From contig JAKOGH010000721.1 in assembly GCA_024811115.1 (NCBI GenBank), positions 372,001 through 436,000 on the forward strand: a stretch of DNA of 64,000 nucleotides, written 5' to 3'. Below, in pieces: positions 1-23,232 of the stretch. The notes beneath the pieces are model-generated. The model saw nothing but the letters and a program-made list of their open reading frames with translations. It had not been told where the DNA came from and made no database searches. The translations under genes were made by a program, and so were the position numbers. This DNA comes from Terana coerulea (lineage: Eukaryota; Basidiomycota; Agaricomycetes; Polyporales; Phanerochaetaceae). Within the stretch, counting starts at the first letter, position 1. The number at the start of each line of letters is the position of its first letter.

Positions 1-561
1 CGCTCGCGGCGACGCTGCTGTAAGCACGCTGCGCCTTCGTTTCTTCTCTCTTGGGCTCTACTGGACTAGATGTTGCGTTACCCGCTTCTTGTGATACCTC
101 GCCGGACTTTGCACACATGGGCGGCCTCTCCCTTAACGATTGGAGTAATTTACGTCTTGATGACTTTCTTTACATTTCGACCCTGTACCCTGGACACTCC
201 CTTGGTGGTTAATAATAGGTGCAGATTTTGCTTCATTCCCAAGGTTGCGATGACATTTTGTCGTCCCTGAAGTTATTGCAACTGCTGGTTGCTACATGCA
301 CAAGGCACATGTCGTTCATTTACGGCAGCTATTGTTGTGAACAATCATGTCCTGGAAGCCCGGAGCTTGAGCTTGAAGCTTGCTGCCTCGCGCATGTGCA
401 ACGCATGGTGCAGAGGCGACAACTCGACACGCTGTGAGAACAAGCGTACAATGCGTTGTCAAGCTAAACGTACATGAGAAAGCAAACCGACGGAAATAGG
501 ATAGGAGAGCCACAAGAACAACAAAAGCAAATCCAACCCTGACGGGCTGTTTTCGGCGGGA
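1..561. other. Left-edge region without a supported gene
   Basis: No convincing coding exon is visible. A plus-strand frame ends in a TAA at 21-23 after six sense codons (L-A-A-T-L-L), which could be the tail of a gene lying left of the window, but six codons are not enough to call it. The right part should contain the 3' untranslated region of the CBF5 gene, which ends at 562 on the minus strand. The short overlapping reading frames here have no recognisable motifs. Confidence 0.4.
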
Positions 562-2287
<1,726 letters not shown>

Positions 2288-2581
2288 GGCTGTGAGCAGC
2301 AGAGCGCAAGTGTGCAAACGGCAAACTCCAATTTTCCAAGGGGCAAGCGCTTCAACCCCGGCGCCAGTGCTTCCGCGTCTAAGGTCCGGGAACTGACGTG
2401 AGAGAATCTGACAGGAATGGTATACGATCATTGATTGAGCGCTTCTTTGTACCTGCTAAGCGTGGGAACTGTCCCGACGGTACTGTACAGGACAACGCGC
2501 CACGCGCTTTGGGAAAGTTTCTGCTTGCCGTGCTCAGTAGCCCCCAGACCACCTTCCCCGACGTCCCGACCCGCCATCAAG
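2288..2581. promoter_or_regulatory. Shared promoter region CBF5 / eL22
   Basis: This 294-bp gap separates the divergent start codons of CBF5 (minus) and eL22 (plus), so it must hold both promoters and both 5' leaders. No clear TATA box is visible. Both products serve ribosome production, so co-regulation from a common region is an inference supported by orientation only. Confidence 0.6.
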
Positions 2582-3134
2582 ATGGTTAGTCCCCCATACT
2601 GCTTTGCTGAGCCACCTTCTCAGTAGGCTAAATGGGTTTCCTCTCTTCTCCTCTCCCCCTGTAGCCCAAGGCCGCCTCCTCCAAGACTGCTGCGAAGCAC
2701 AAGTTCGTCATTGACTACTCCCGTCCCGCCGGTGACGGTGTCTTTGACGGCGCGGCCTTCGAAAAGTACCTCCACGACCGCATTAAGGTCGAGGGCAAGA
2801 CGGGCCAGCTCGGTGACAACATCAAGATCGCCCGCAATGGTAAGCTCCTGCAGACTTCGCGCGCGTCCATATTCCTAACTATATCTCTCCAGGCGACACC
2901 AACTTGACCGTCACCTCCAGCATCCCCATATCCAAGCGGTATCTCAAGTACCTCACTAAGAAGTTCTTGAAGAAGAACACTCTGCGTGACTGGATTCGTG
3001 TCGTTGCCAACTCCAAGGACTCCTACCAGCTCCGCTTCTACAACATCCAGTACGTTATGCCGCTTAGAGCGCACACAAGCCCTTATCTTACCTTGATTTT
3101 TAGGACGGATGGCGATGAGGAGGAGGAGGACTAG
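2582..3134 (+). CDS. RPL22: 60S ribosomal protein eL22
   Basis: A structural component of the large cytosolic ribosomal subunit. Four exons are read: 2582-2584 (only the ATG), 2665-2839, 2893-3049 and 3104-3134, giving 121 residues, the normal eL22 length. Typical family stretches are [12 protein letters not shown] near the N-terminus, [12 protein letters not shown] in the middle and [20 protein letters not shown] in the C-terminal half. The protein ends in an acidic DGDEEEED tail, as eL22 proteins do. The intron that follows the start codon directly is an architecture common in fungal ribosomal protein genes and is repeated here in eS28. It is head-to-head with CBF5 and convergent with the helicase gene that ends at 3337. 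Confidence 0.95.
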
Positions 3135-3336
3135 AAGTCCCTAAAAATCCCGTTTGCCCGCCGTCTACTGCTCTCGTAGGGTCCATGTTGTAGTGCTCTC
3201 GTTGTTTATTCATACTATGCATCATGTTTTCGGCGATGCAGAGTATGTGCATACTTCACGCGTGAAATTCAGTGGGTCTCGGTTTGACATGCTCGCGCAA
3301 TCTCTATGAATATTCGTAGTGTACAACTCTCGAGCG

Positions 3337-8806
<5,470 letters not shown>

Positions 8807-9291
8807 TATGAAAGGGATTTAGGAGGGGGGACGCGTCTGAGCTTGGGAGGAGGGTGCGATGGTTGTGGGTGGTGTGAGCTAGTGACGCCTTGGCTTTGAA
8901 GTAGTGAAGACGGTGTGGACCTGCTCGAATTCAGGTGGGAGGGTTGTTGCCGTATAGAACCACACACGACACAGATTTGAAGCAAATGGATTGGCAACAC
9001 ATCTAGTCAGCACGGTCAATGGTCCAGTTCAGCGGAGAACGCTTGACTCGACCAGGGACCGTATACTACCACAAGCGCTTGCTAAATTGAGCTTCCCCGA
9101 CATCGCCCATTCGACTCCACCAAGGCAGCGCATGGAAACAATGAATTATATGCACGACAAGATGATATACGATAGCAATACACACACTGATACGAGCTAT
9201 GACGGTCCAGAATACAAACAGGATTAACGAGAGTGGGAGATTGAGAATTGTAAACCATCATGAAACCACCGCCAAGTCATACGCGACGCGA
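8807..9291. other. Intergenic region between helicase start and INO80 end
   Basis: This 485-bp stretch holds the promoter of the minus-strand helicase gene on its left and the 3' untranslated region of INO80 on its right. No coding motif, tRNA or repeat is visible. Confidence 0.5.
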
Positions 9292-14968
<5,677 letters not shown>

Positions 14969-15666
14969 GGCGGCGTGGGCGAGTGGGGGTAACAGCACTC
15001 GAAGGGAGAGCACAAGGGATGCGTCGGGCGAGGATAGCTACGTCTTTCTCCGAGTTTTGAGGTTCCAAGCTAGACGCCCACGAGATGATGACAACGTATA
15101 TACGTCGACTTTCTATACGAGGCGTAGCGGTGTTGCCGATGGAGGAGTTCGGTGCGCGACCCTCAGAGGTCGTCGTCGAGTGTGGCCAGCGGGCGTACTT
15201 GCTCGTTGAGTGTTGTTGCGGAGAGAGAAAGAGAACGGAAAGATTGATGAGGAACCGGCAACGGTGCAACGGCTGAGCCGCAATGACCCAGCTTGTTGAA
15301 AGCTGTCCTTCATATTTCGTCTCGGACTCTTGCCTTTTTGGGAATCGTGGCTTCTCGATATCCCCTCTGTGCTGTGACACTGTCACACACCGACGCCTCT
15401 CGCAATCTCGAGGTCTTGTACTTCCAGGCTTTCCTCTGCACGCTTTGTTGTTATACACGGAGGTCAGTACAGCCTTCGGGCCCACTGTCTCATTGTTGTA
15501 TTACAAGCGGCGTGGTGGCATGACATCGCCAGTTTGCGCGACATGTGTAGTCACAGACGCTGCACTCCCACATTGCTCCCACAAGTCATGGATGCCATAC
15601 AGTTAGATGATGTTATATGTGGTATATGGTATAGCGAGTATTCTACATGCCCGGAACAAGCGAAAA
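14969..15666. other. Intergenic region upstream of INO80
   Basis: About 700 bp contains the INO80 promoter and the 3' end of fumarase. Overlapping reading frames on both strands (for example 15113-15313) show no domain, no splice-supported continuation and no conserved motif. I see nothing else in it. Confidence 0.5.
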
Positions 15667-17776
15667 TCAAGCCTCATCTGGGTACAGCATAAGCTCCGGG
15701 CGGACTTTTTGGTCGAACTCCTCTGGGGTGAGGGAAGCCCAGCGCCACAGTTGCTTCCTTCAACGTGGTGCCCTCCTTGTGCGCCTTCTTTGCGCACTTG
15801 GCGACATCTGGGAAAATCAGGATTAATGGGGTCAAATTAGCGTGCAAAAATAAAAGGCGTACTGTCGTAACCCAAGTGGCTGTTGAGGATTGTCGCCAAC
15901 ATGAGCGACTCATTTAGAAGGGTGTTGATGCGCTTCTCATTGGCCTGGATGCCAACAACGCAGTTCTTGGTGAACGATCGAGAGCCTGACACATTGTTGA
16001 TAATGATATCATCATGTGGCAAGCGCTGCGCACGCACCATCAGCCAAGAGGCGAATACTCTGCAGGACGTTCTTGATGATGACGGGCTTGAAGACGTTCA
16101 ACTGCAACAGCACTTAGCGATATATTTCCGACACAGCTACTCTTACATACCTCAAACTGGCCATTTGCGCCAGCGACGCTAACAGCGGTCTGATTGCCGA
16201 TGACCTGTGCTGCAACCATGGTCAAAGCCTCACATTGAGTGGGGTTAACCTTGCCGGGCATGATGCTGCTGCCGGGCTCATTCTCTGGCAAGCTCAACTC
16301 GCCAAGACCGCACCGAGGACCTGAGCCCAGATAGCGGATGTCGTTAGCGATCTTCATGAGCGAGCACGCGATAACGTTCAGGGCGCCGTGAGCTTCGACC
16401 AACGCGTCGTGAGAAGCGAGAGCCTCAAATTTGTTGGGAGCGGTCTTGAAGTCAAGGCCGGTAATCTTGGAGATCTCAGCAGCGACCTTGACATCGAAAC
16501 CCTTTCTGGTGTTCAAACCCTAGATGACGTTCAAGTATCAACAAGAAGAAAAGTGGGCATAGGTGCGTCGCACTTACAGTTCCGACGGCGGTACCGCCCT
16601 GTGCGAGCAGACTGAGATGGGGCAGCACACCCCTGGCACGCTCAATGCCATTTGTCAGCTGCTGGACGTAGCCACTAAACTCTTGGCCCAAGGTAAGTGG
16701 TGTGGCGTCCTAAGTAGTGGATACGTAAGTGTCACGAGCGTGTCTCACGCAGGATTCTGATATTCACCTGAAGGTGAGTACGTCCAATCTTGATGATATG
16801 GTCAAACTCCTTTGCCTTCTTATCCATCGCATCTCGGAGCTCAGTGAGCGCAGGGATTAAAGAGTTGTGAATCTCAGTGTACGCAGCGACGTGCATAGCA
16901 GTGGGGAATCTGGAACATTGGTCAGAAACGTGTGTTATTGGGGAAAGTATTATATTCACATACGTGTCGTTGCTACTTTGACTCATATTGACGTGGTCAT
17001 TAGGATGAACGGGCTTCTTAGAGCCAAGTTCGCCGCCAAGAAGCTCGATAGCACGGTTGGAGATGACCTACATTTGGACCTCATTAACGCGTTAGATGCA
17101 TTGGATATAACCCTTGCACACCTCATTGACGTTCATGTTGCTCTGAGTACCAGAACCAGTCTGGAAAACGACCAGGGGGAACTCGTCAATGAGCTTGCCC
17201 GAGATGACCTAAAGACGCCAATCTCGCCTTCAGAAATTAGTTCTATGAAAGCTGCATTACACTCACGTCATCAGCAGCGTTCTGAATTGCTTCCCCAATC
17301 TTGGGGTCAAGGCCATAGGTAACGTTTACAACAGAAGCTGCCTTCTTCAAGACACCGAAGGCCTTGATGAGAGGAGGGGTAATCGTTCGGTGGGACCGCC
17401 AATGTCAAAGTTCTGGAGTGATCTACAACGAGTGTGAGTCAAGTTTTGCGAGATATGCTTCCATATATGCGCACCGCTGAGTCTGAGCTCCCCAGTAACG
17501 CTCGGCGGGAACTTGAAGCTCTCCAAAGGTGTCGCGCTCGCTACGATACTTTTGCTCCTATATGTCGATGAGATTGTATGACACCACAGTTTCCCATTCG
17601 TATATACACACCATGGCAATAGCAGAAGAGGAGAACAGTCTCTGACAAGATGTCCTCTGTGCTTCGACCTGTTATAAGCCGGATCCGGCAGGACCGTATC
17701 ACATGAGCTATGTAGGCTCCCTGAGACGCGTCATCGCACTCACGAGTTTTGAACGAGCAAGCCGAATAGTGGACAT
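15667..17776 (-). CDS. FUM1: Fumarate hydratase, class II (mitochondrial/cytosolic)
   Basis: Class II fumarase interconverts fumarate and malate in the TCA cycle. The signature [15 protein letters not shown], with the catalytic loop Ser, is read near 16245-16285. Other family motifs are [14 protein letters not shown] (about 17100-17160), SQSSNDT (about 16970) and the C-terminal [15 protein letters not shown]. Exon 1 starts at 17776 ([11 protein letters not shown]); exon 2 completes a basic, Ser-rich presequence ([10 protein letters not shown]) and exon 3 begins the catalytic domain ([15 protein letters not shown]). The Met at the presequence/core border could start a cytosolic form. One break occurs at a run of four G at 17376-17379: the family sequence requires five, otherwise translation stops about 15 codons later. 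I treat this as a sequence error because everything downstream is intact. The gene is head-to-head with PEX11. Confidence 0.93.
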
Positions 17777-18196
17777 GGCGGGGTCGAGGGAAAGCGGGGC
17801 TGAGGATAGGTGAGGGACCGAAGTGAGGACAGTGCTCGGTGTAGTGAGCTTGGGTACAAGTACTCTCGCGCGTCATATCCTCTTGGCGGGTCCAGCCGAG
17901 CGAGACCCCGAAATCATCCGTTCCCTCTGCACGGTTGTGCACCTTCTCATCTCCGCTGGAGGACAACACGCTGACCAACGTCCAACGCGTCGGCTACGTC
18001 TTGCAACACAGCGCCAGGGCCGCATTGCGTCAATTGCATCGTCTCGGAGACCACACATCCGTGGGGATAGAGGGGTTTTACACGTGATTGTACCCAGTGC
18101 CTCTGCTTTCCCCGCCGGTGGGTATATGAACGGAATGGCGGATCTACACCTTCAACCTCGTCCTCACAGCCCGTGCAACTCCTGAACGCTCAGCCA
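17777..18196. promoter_or_regulatory. Shared promoter region FUM1 / PEX11
   Basis: The 420-bp interval between divergent start codons must contain both promoters. No clear TATA box is seen. A minus-strand open frame runs through part of it (17541-17978) but is not supported by any motif. Co-regulation of a TCA enzyme with a peroxisome-division factor would make sense under growth on fatty acids or acetate, but that is inference. Confidence 0.5.
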
Positions 18197-19251
18197 TGGC
18201 AAGCATCGCTCAACAGGTCGTCTTCCACCCTACTGTCTCACAAACACTCAAAGTCTGGGGCACTACTATTGGAAGGGACAAGGTACGCGGCTTTACAGTT
18301 GCTTCTCCTGTTCACGAACTCAACTACACCCTCTAGACTTACCGATCTGTCCAATACTTTGCACGCTTTCTCGCCTGGTTACTTCTGTCCAGGGGGCACA
18401 AGATCGAGGCTGCACGCTGGAATGCACTCAAGAACCACCTCGCCTTGGGCAGGAAGCGTGCGTGTCTATAACATCATTGCGTTTCGTGGGCCAACAATGG
18501 GACTTTCTGGTAGTCATGCGTTTGGGTAAGCCAATGGAACACTTGCAGTCAGCCTTGAAGGCAACGCGAAGCACTGGACCCCCGGCGGAGCAGATTACCA
18601 CCATCGGGAGGCAGCTTGGTTACTTCGGCTACCTCACGAATGATGCACTAGTTTGGGTATGTACTGCACAATACGCTCGGGAAACAGCAACAGCTAATCT
18701 CATGTGCAGGCGAACACTGTGAAGTTCTACAACCTGAAGCCCAGTACTTCTGCCCGTGTCGGCAAGCTTGCGAACCAGTTCTGGCTTACCGGTGTCCTTT
18801 TCAGCATTACATTTGGGCTCCTGAAGGTACTTGCTACCTCTTCACATTGCAAGAACGAGAGTTTATATGAACTCACCAGGCCGGCCGCCTCGCGAATGAG
18901 GCAAAGCAGCTCCAAGGCTCGGCATGGTCAGAGAAGGGCACTGAGGTTGACCGCGAATTGAAGCTGCAAACGAACCTGGCGTATGTGTCCTATGACTGCA
19001 GTGAAGGAGTACCTCTGACCTCTCGTATAGCGCAAGGGCGGACACTCGCCATCAATTCGTTATTGATCTGTGCGATATCTGGATCCCTGCCACGAACCTT
19101 GGCTTGGTGAGCTTGAACGACGGCGTTGTTGGGCTCTTCGGGTGCGTAACACCGATGTCCTCGAAAGTGTTGTACTCACTTTTCGTTCAGACTTGTGTCG
19201 TCCTTGTTGGCTCTGCGTGCACAATGGCTGTCTGTCAACGGCAAGAAGTGA
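18197..19251 (+). CDS. PEX11: Peroxisomal membrane protein Pex11
   Basis: Pex11 elongates and remodels the peroxisomal membrane before fission. The start gives MASIAQQVVFHPTVSQTLKV, and exon 2 begins at 18337 with TYRSVQYFARFLAWLL, the amphipathic helix region typical of Pex11. A later exon gives LMRLGKPMEHLQSALKA, then LGYFGYLTNDALVWA and a hydrophobic FWLTGVLFSITFGLLK. The C-terminal exon reads HQFVIDLCDIWIPATNLGL, then a second hydrophobic stretch, and ends with NGKK and TGA at 19249-19251. The layout matches the roughly 230-residue fungal family. The intron donor after RK is gtgcgt at about 18460 and its acceptor gtag precedes TCATGCG near 18512. Several short introns remain approximate. 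Confidence 0.92.
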
Positions 19252-19597
19252 TACCTGATTATGTACGGAGAGAGCTAAAGTATTCTTGTCTTGTCATACA
19301 CTTTTTTTCGTTATGTCTGCATACTATGTGAATAGGATGATATGACGAAGAGTGGCCTGGAGATACAAGTGTAGTCCCTGTGTTGACGTGAATTCAAATT
19401 TCTTGCTCCTTTTTTCCTGCTGCGAGGATTATGGTGAGGAGAGTGTGCAATTCATTACTTCGGTATAGCAGGGGTCTGCAGGTTTCTGAGTCGTAGGTAC
19501 TCTTCCCGGACAACGGACATATGCTGAGGACCCGTACTGTCACATTGAACCAGGTAAACGCGTAAGCAGAGGCGTTGATACGCGTAAATTAAACGCA
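19252..19597. other. Intergenic region between convergent PEX11 and CMC1
   Basis: This 346-bp stretch should hold the two 3' untranslated regions. It contains T-rich and A/T-mixed segments, for example near 19300-19320 and 19400-19415, consistent with 3' processing. No coding signal is seen. Confidence 0.45.
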
Positions 19598-19829
19598 CTA
19601 TTGTAGCATGCACTCCTGAACGGCCTTGTACTTATGCCTGCATGCCCACGCTACTGACAAAGTGCGCCCTGTTGCACATTCCGCGAACGCTGGTTATCCG
19701 TAGTAAGTGGGAGTCGAAGAACACACGTCCAATTCTCATACCTTTAACTATAGCGTCGCATTCCTTGAGAGCCTTCTCCTTCGTTGACTTGATGAGGGCA
19801 TCCTCCTCCCTGCGCGAAAGCGTGTCCAT
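19598..19829 (-). CDS. CMC1: Cytochrome c oxidase assembly factor Cmc1-like, twin CX9C
   Basis: A small intermembrane-space protein of the CHCH/twin CX9C class that helps assemble complex IV. Two exons, 19742-19829 and 19598-19689, encode 59 residues. The protein opens MDTLSRREEDALIKSTKEKA, as Cmc1 homologues do. The first Cys pair is KEC-(9)-C, formed across the intron, and the second is WAC-(9)-C; spacing is exactly nine residues in both. The two pairs flank TGRTLSVAW, a typical Cmc1 linker. The frame remains open upstream of the chosen ATG but no upstream ATG in frame was found, so 19829 is preferred. It is divergent from lipoyl synthase with 197 bp between starts. It is too short to be called reliably by length alone; the cysteine spacing is the key evidence. 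Confidence 0.85.
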
Positions 19830-20026
19830 ACCTCCCAGACGAGATGAGAGCAGGGAGAGTCTGCCTTGGCGCCGGATCACTGCGCCTCGGAATGCCCCTT
19901 TAGGGACTCGGGTCGGGGCGCGCAGACCACGGAAGGCCGACTCAAACTCAGACTCATCTCTCGTCCTGCCGTCGTGTGCATAGCGACTTACATTCTTTCG
20001 CCTGCACCAAGACAGCCCAGCCGACT
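19830..20026. promoter_or_regulatory. Compact shared promoter CMC1 / LIP5
   Basis: Only 197 bp separates the divergent start codons of two nuclear genes for mitochondrial proteins. Both core promoters must lie here. No TATA box is obvious. Confidence 0.6.
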
Positions 20027-21528
20027 ATGTCTTGCTCAATGACTATGAGCTCCTCTGTCTTGCGTTCAGCCTCGTCACGGCTCAGGTCTACACGGTGTTT
20101 GGTCCAAGTCCGGACTCTAGCTACACCTACATCAGCTGGCACCCCATTCTCTCAGAAATTAGAGGATGGCCCATCATTCGATGAATTTGTTGCCGGACAT
20201 GTACCCGAGAAGGTTATCCTAGGAAACACCAGCCAGTACGTACAATGCTCAGTCACAGACCGGCATGTGTCTGACTAATACGCTAGACCGCGGCTCCCTT
20301 CCTTCCTCAAGACGTCTATTCCCAAGGGATCGTCTTTTACCAAGATTAAGAAGGACCTTAGAGGTCTGAAACTTCACACTGTATGTGAAGAAGCTCGATG
20401 TCCGAACATTGGGGACTGCTGGGGCGGGAAGGAAGGCGCAACTGAGGAGGAAGGGCGGAGGGCTGCTACGGCTACCATTATGGTAAGTTAACCCACACGG
20501 TGGTTGTTGGGAACCCCGCTCATGTGATAAATGCTCTAGCTTATGGGTGATACGTGCACTCGTGGGTGCAGATTTTGCTCAGTCAAGACGTCAAAAGCAC
20601 CACCTCCACTGGACCCACACGAGCCAGAGAACACAGCAGAGGCTATCAGTCGCTGGGGACTGGGCTACATAGTCCTTACAAGCGTAGATAGGGATGGTAC
20701 GATCATCATTTATATCTACTGCCCGCGTCCTGCTAAACATTCCGTAGACTTGGCGGACGGAGGTGCTCACCATTTCGCCGAGACAATCAGCAAGATCAAG
20801 CAGAAGTCAGCTCATTAACTATTTCACAATGCGGCATACTAAACAATGCATAGAGCTCCACAAATCCTTGTCGAAGCTTTGACAGGAGACTTCGCCGGGA
20901 ATCTTGACCTTGTCTCGCTGGTTGCCAAGTCCGGACTCGACGTTTACGCACACAACATTGAGACTGCTGAGGCCCTGACCCCCTTTGTGCGGGATCGACG
21001 TGCAACCTTCCGCCAGAGTCTCGCGGTGCTCAAGCGCGCCAAGGAGGAAGGCGTGCGGATAACGAAGACAAGTATCATGCTTGGTGTCGGGGAGAACGAA
21101 GACCAAATAATGGATGCCCTTCGGGGTGAGCACTAAGCTCTTATCATGCCGTGCTTGTCGATTCGCTGACGCAAATTCCCACACAGAATTGCGCAAGAAC
21201 GATGTTGACGTTGTGACTTTCGGGCAATACATGCGACCCACAAAGAGGCACATGAAGGTTGACCGGTATGTCGAGCCAGCGGAGTTTGACAAGTGGAAGC
21301 AAGTCGCCGAGAGCATGGGCTTCTTATATGTGGCGAGCGGCCCTCTCGTACGAAGCAGTTACAAGGTCTGTTTTTCCTATCACGCAGTAGTTTCAAACGT
21401 CCTCATATTTGGCTTAGGCTGGTGAATTTTTCATTGAGAATGTGCTCAAGAATAAGGGTGCCGAAAAGAAGACTTTGTCGCTTCTGACTGGGGATAGTCA
21501 AACCTCGACACTGGGATCTTCAAATTAA
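20027..21528 (+). CDS. LIP5: Lipoyl synthase, mitochondrial (radical SAM)
   Basis: A radical-SAM enzyme that inserts two sulfur atoms into octanoyl groups on lipoyl domains of pyruvate and 2-oxoglutarate dehydrogenase and the glycine cleavage H protein. The N-terminus (from [19 protein letters not shown]) is a Ser/Arg-rich mitochondrial presequence; ATGs at 20027, 20039 and 20045 are all in frame and I chose the first. The auxiliary cluster cysteines are in [12 protein letters not shown] (C-x4-C-x5-C) and the radical-SAM cluster in CTRGCRFC (C-x3-C-x2-C). Further family motifs are [15 protein letters not shown] (across an intron), [19 protein letters not shown] and the C-terminal RSSYKAGEFF with the conserved serines. 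Introns follow SQ (20235) and IM (20482). The family length of about 400 residues is met. Confidence 0.95.
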
Positions 21529-22355
21529 TGAGCCCACTAGTACTTCTTCTACGACGCTTTGTTGGATTTATACATGCTGCTGTTTCTCGAGCCACCACTA
21601 CAGTCGATAAGCTCATAATGAATACGGTCGGTGACACCTTCAGCTTATGCATTATGACCATGTATGCATGACAATATGCGTCACATGGGCGTGACTATCG
21701 TGACATAGTGCTACTTTAAGGTGAATGACAGTCACATTGTGTCACATTGACTCTTTCCACGCCGAAAATGGCGTTATTGAGCCCATCAAGCCAGTTTTGC
21801 TCTAATCTACCCTTACTAGGGACATTTGCCTCGCACTCATTCATGATCTGCGCCTCCATCACCTCCATCAGACTGCCCCATATGGGTGAAGATATGCACT
21901 ATGGTATCACACATAGGGAATTTGGTCCGCCAGACCACCAAAACCGTATTCATTATTCAGTAGTGTATATTCATGCATAAATGGCGTACACCGAGGTGGT
22001 TCGGCCATTTTCTATGCATTATGAATATTTATTCATGATTACCTTATTCATTATGAACTTATTGACTGTACATCCTTTACGTAATATTCATCTCTGTAGC
22101 ATACATCAGCCGCCTTGAAATGGCCTGAGTTCAACCTCTAATAGATGCTGGTTCGACGTCGTCGAGCATAAAGTAACGGCAGCTGTAGACTGGTTGTCTG
22201 CTGTACCACTGCACCTGCCAAATATAGTCATCTCTCGTGATCGCGGCGTTTGCCGGGATTTGTCGCAGAGTGAACTCTATTTTCTGAGCATCCACACCGC
22301 CCACAGAACCCTCTCCGAGCAAGCACCCCTCGTCGGCACACACTCCCTCAACAAA
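21529..22355. other. AT-rich intergenic region between LIP5 and eS28
   Basis: This 827-bp interval is more AT-rich than its neighbours, especially 21940-22090. It contains an imperfect inverted repeat (annotated separately) and a short direct repeat of tgtcacattg at about 21731-21751. The right end should be the eS28 promoter. No coding exon is supported; the short frames here lack motifs. Confidence 0.5.
21967..22028. repeat. Imperfect inverted repeat (possible hairpin or MITE relic)
   Basis: A left arm at 21967-21985 (atattcatgcataaatggc) pairs with a right arm at 22004-22028 that reads gccat, then tatgcat and atgaatat with small bulges. The 18-base loop contains a smaller self-complementary part, caccgaggtg. 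Related ttcattatgaa and tattcatt words recur just outside, at about 21945-21960 and 22029-22055. No flanking target-site duplication could be confirmed. Confidence 0.4.
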
Positions 22356-22732
22356 ATGGTAGGCGTAATGCTGTCAGTATGGGAAGATATATGTGCTGAC
22401 AGAACTTCAGGATTCATCAGCGAAGGTCCCCGTCAAGCTCGCCGCCGTCACCAAGGTCCTTGATCACTTTCGCGGTACTTTTATGAAAACGACCTCCTAA
22501 TCGCTGTGTTTCTAGGTTCTCGGCAGGACTGGCTCTCGTGGAGGTGTGACTCAGGTCCGGGTTGAGTTCTTGGACGACACGAGCCGTAGCATCATCCGTA
22601 ACGTCAAGGGTCCCGTTCGGACCAACGACATCCTCGCCCTCCTCGAGTCTGAGCGTGAGGCTCGGTGCGTCCTTTCATTATACGCTCCCATACCGTCTCA
22701 CTGATATTGGGTTGTCTAGTCGTCTCCGGTGA
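22356..22732 (+). CDS. RPS28: 40S ribosomal protein eS28
   Basis: A small subunit ribosomal protein near the mRNA exit channel. Four exons, 22356-22358 (ATG only), 22411-22455, 22516-22664 and 22720-22732, give 69 residues, the normal length. The sequence is near-canonical: [40 protein letters not shown] and the C-terminal [12 protein letters not shown]. The last exon supplies only the end of an Arg codon, three more codons and the stop. The donor after AAG at 22455 is gtcctt, weaker than its neighbours, but the family sequence requires this junction. As in eL22, the first intron directly follows the start codon. Confidence 0.95.
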
Positions 22733-23232
22733 AAATCCCTCCGTACTCAGCCATCCAGTCGTCTCGTCTCGTCGCATTCATCCCTTCTATGTATTCTGTT
22801 ATGACATGCTTTGTGTGGATTTGAACCTCGCTATCCCCGCTATCCTGAGCACAACCTCACGAATATGTCTGTACATGAACGTCCCCTTCGCGATTTAAAT
22901 GCTCGAGCAGATGTATACTTGGGGGCGTAAGCGTGGAGCGCTATCGTGAACAAAGAATATCAATCCCTGCTTGGGCAGGCTGAGTCAAGGCCGCTTTCAG
23001 AAAACCGCTCTGCTGATCTCACTCTTTTCTGAACGCCCACCACGCTGTTGACCACGGCCTGTGCTCGTTCCGCCATAGACATTCAGACCCGATGACTCAA
23101 CGCATACCCAATGGCATGGCGTTCAGATGGCGTTCCCGTGTCTCCGGGGAAGATTTCGCGACTTGATACACGAAGTCCGGCCCAAAGGAATGCATGCATC
23201 CCTTTCCGCCAGCTCTCCTCCGTACCGCCAAG
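22733..23232. other. Intergenic region upstream of the GT8 gene
   Basis: About 500 bp contain the eS28 3' region and the presumed promoter of the next gene. No motif-bearing reading frame is seen. The frame of the GT8 gene stays open upstream to an ATG at 23194, so its start may lie slightly earlier. Confidence 0.45.
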
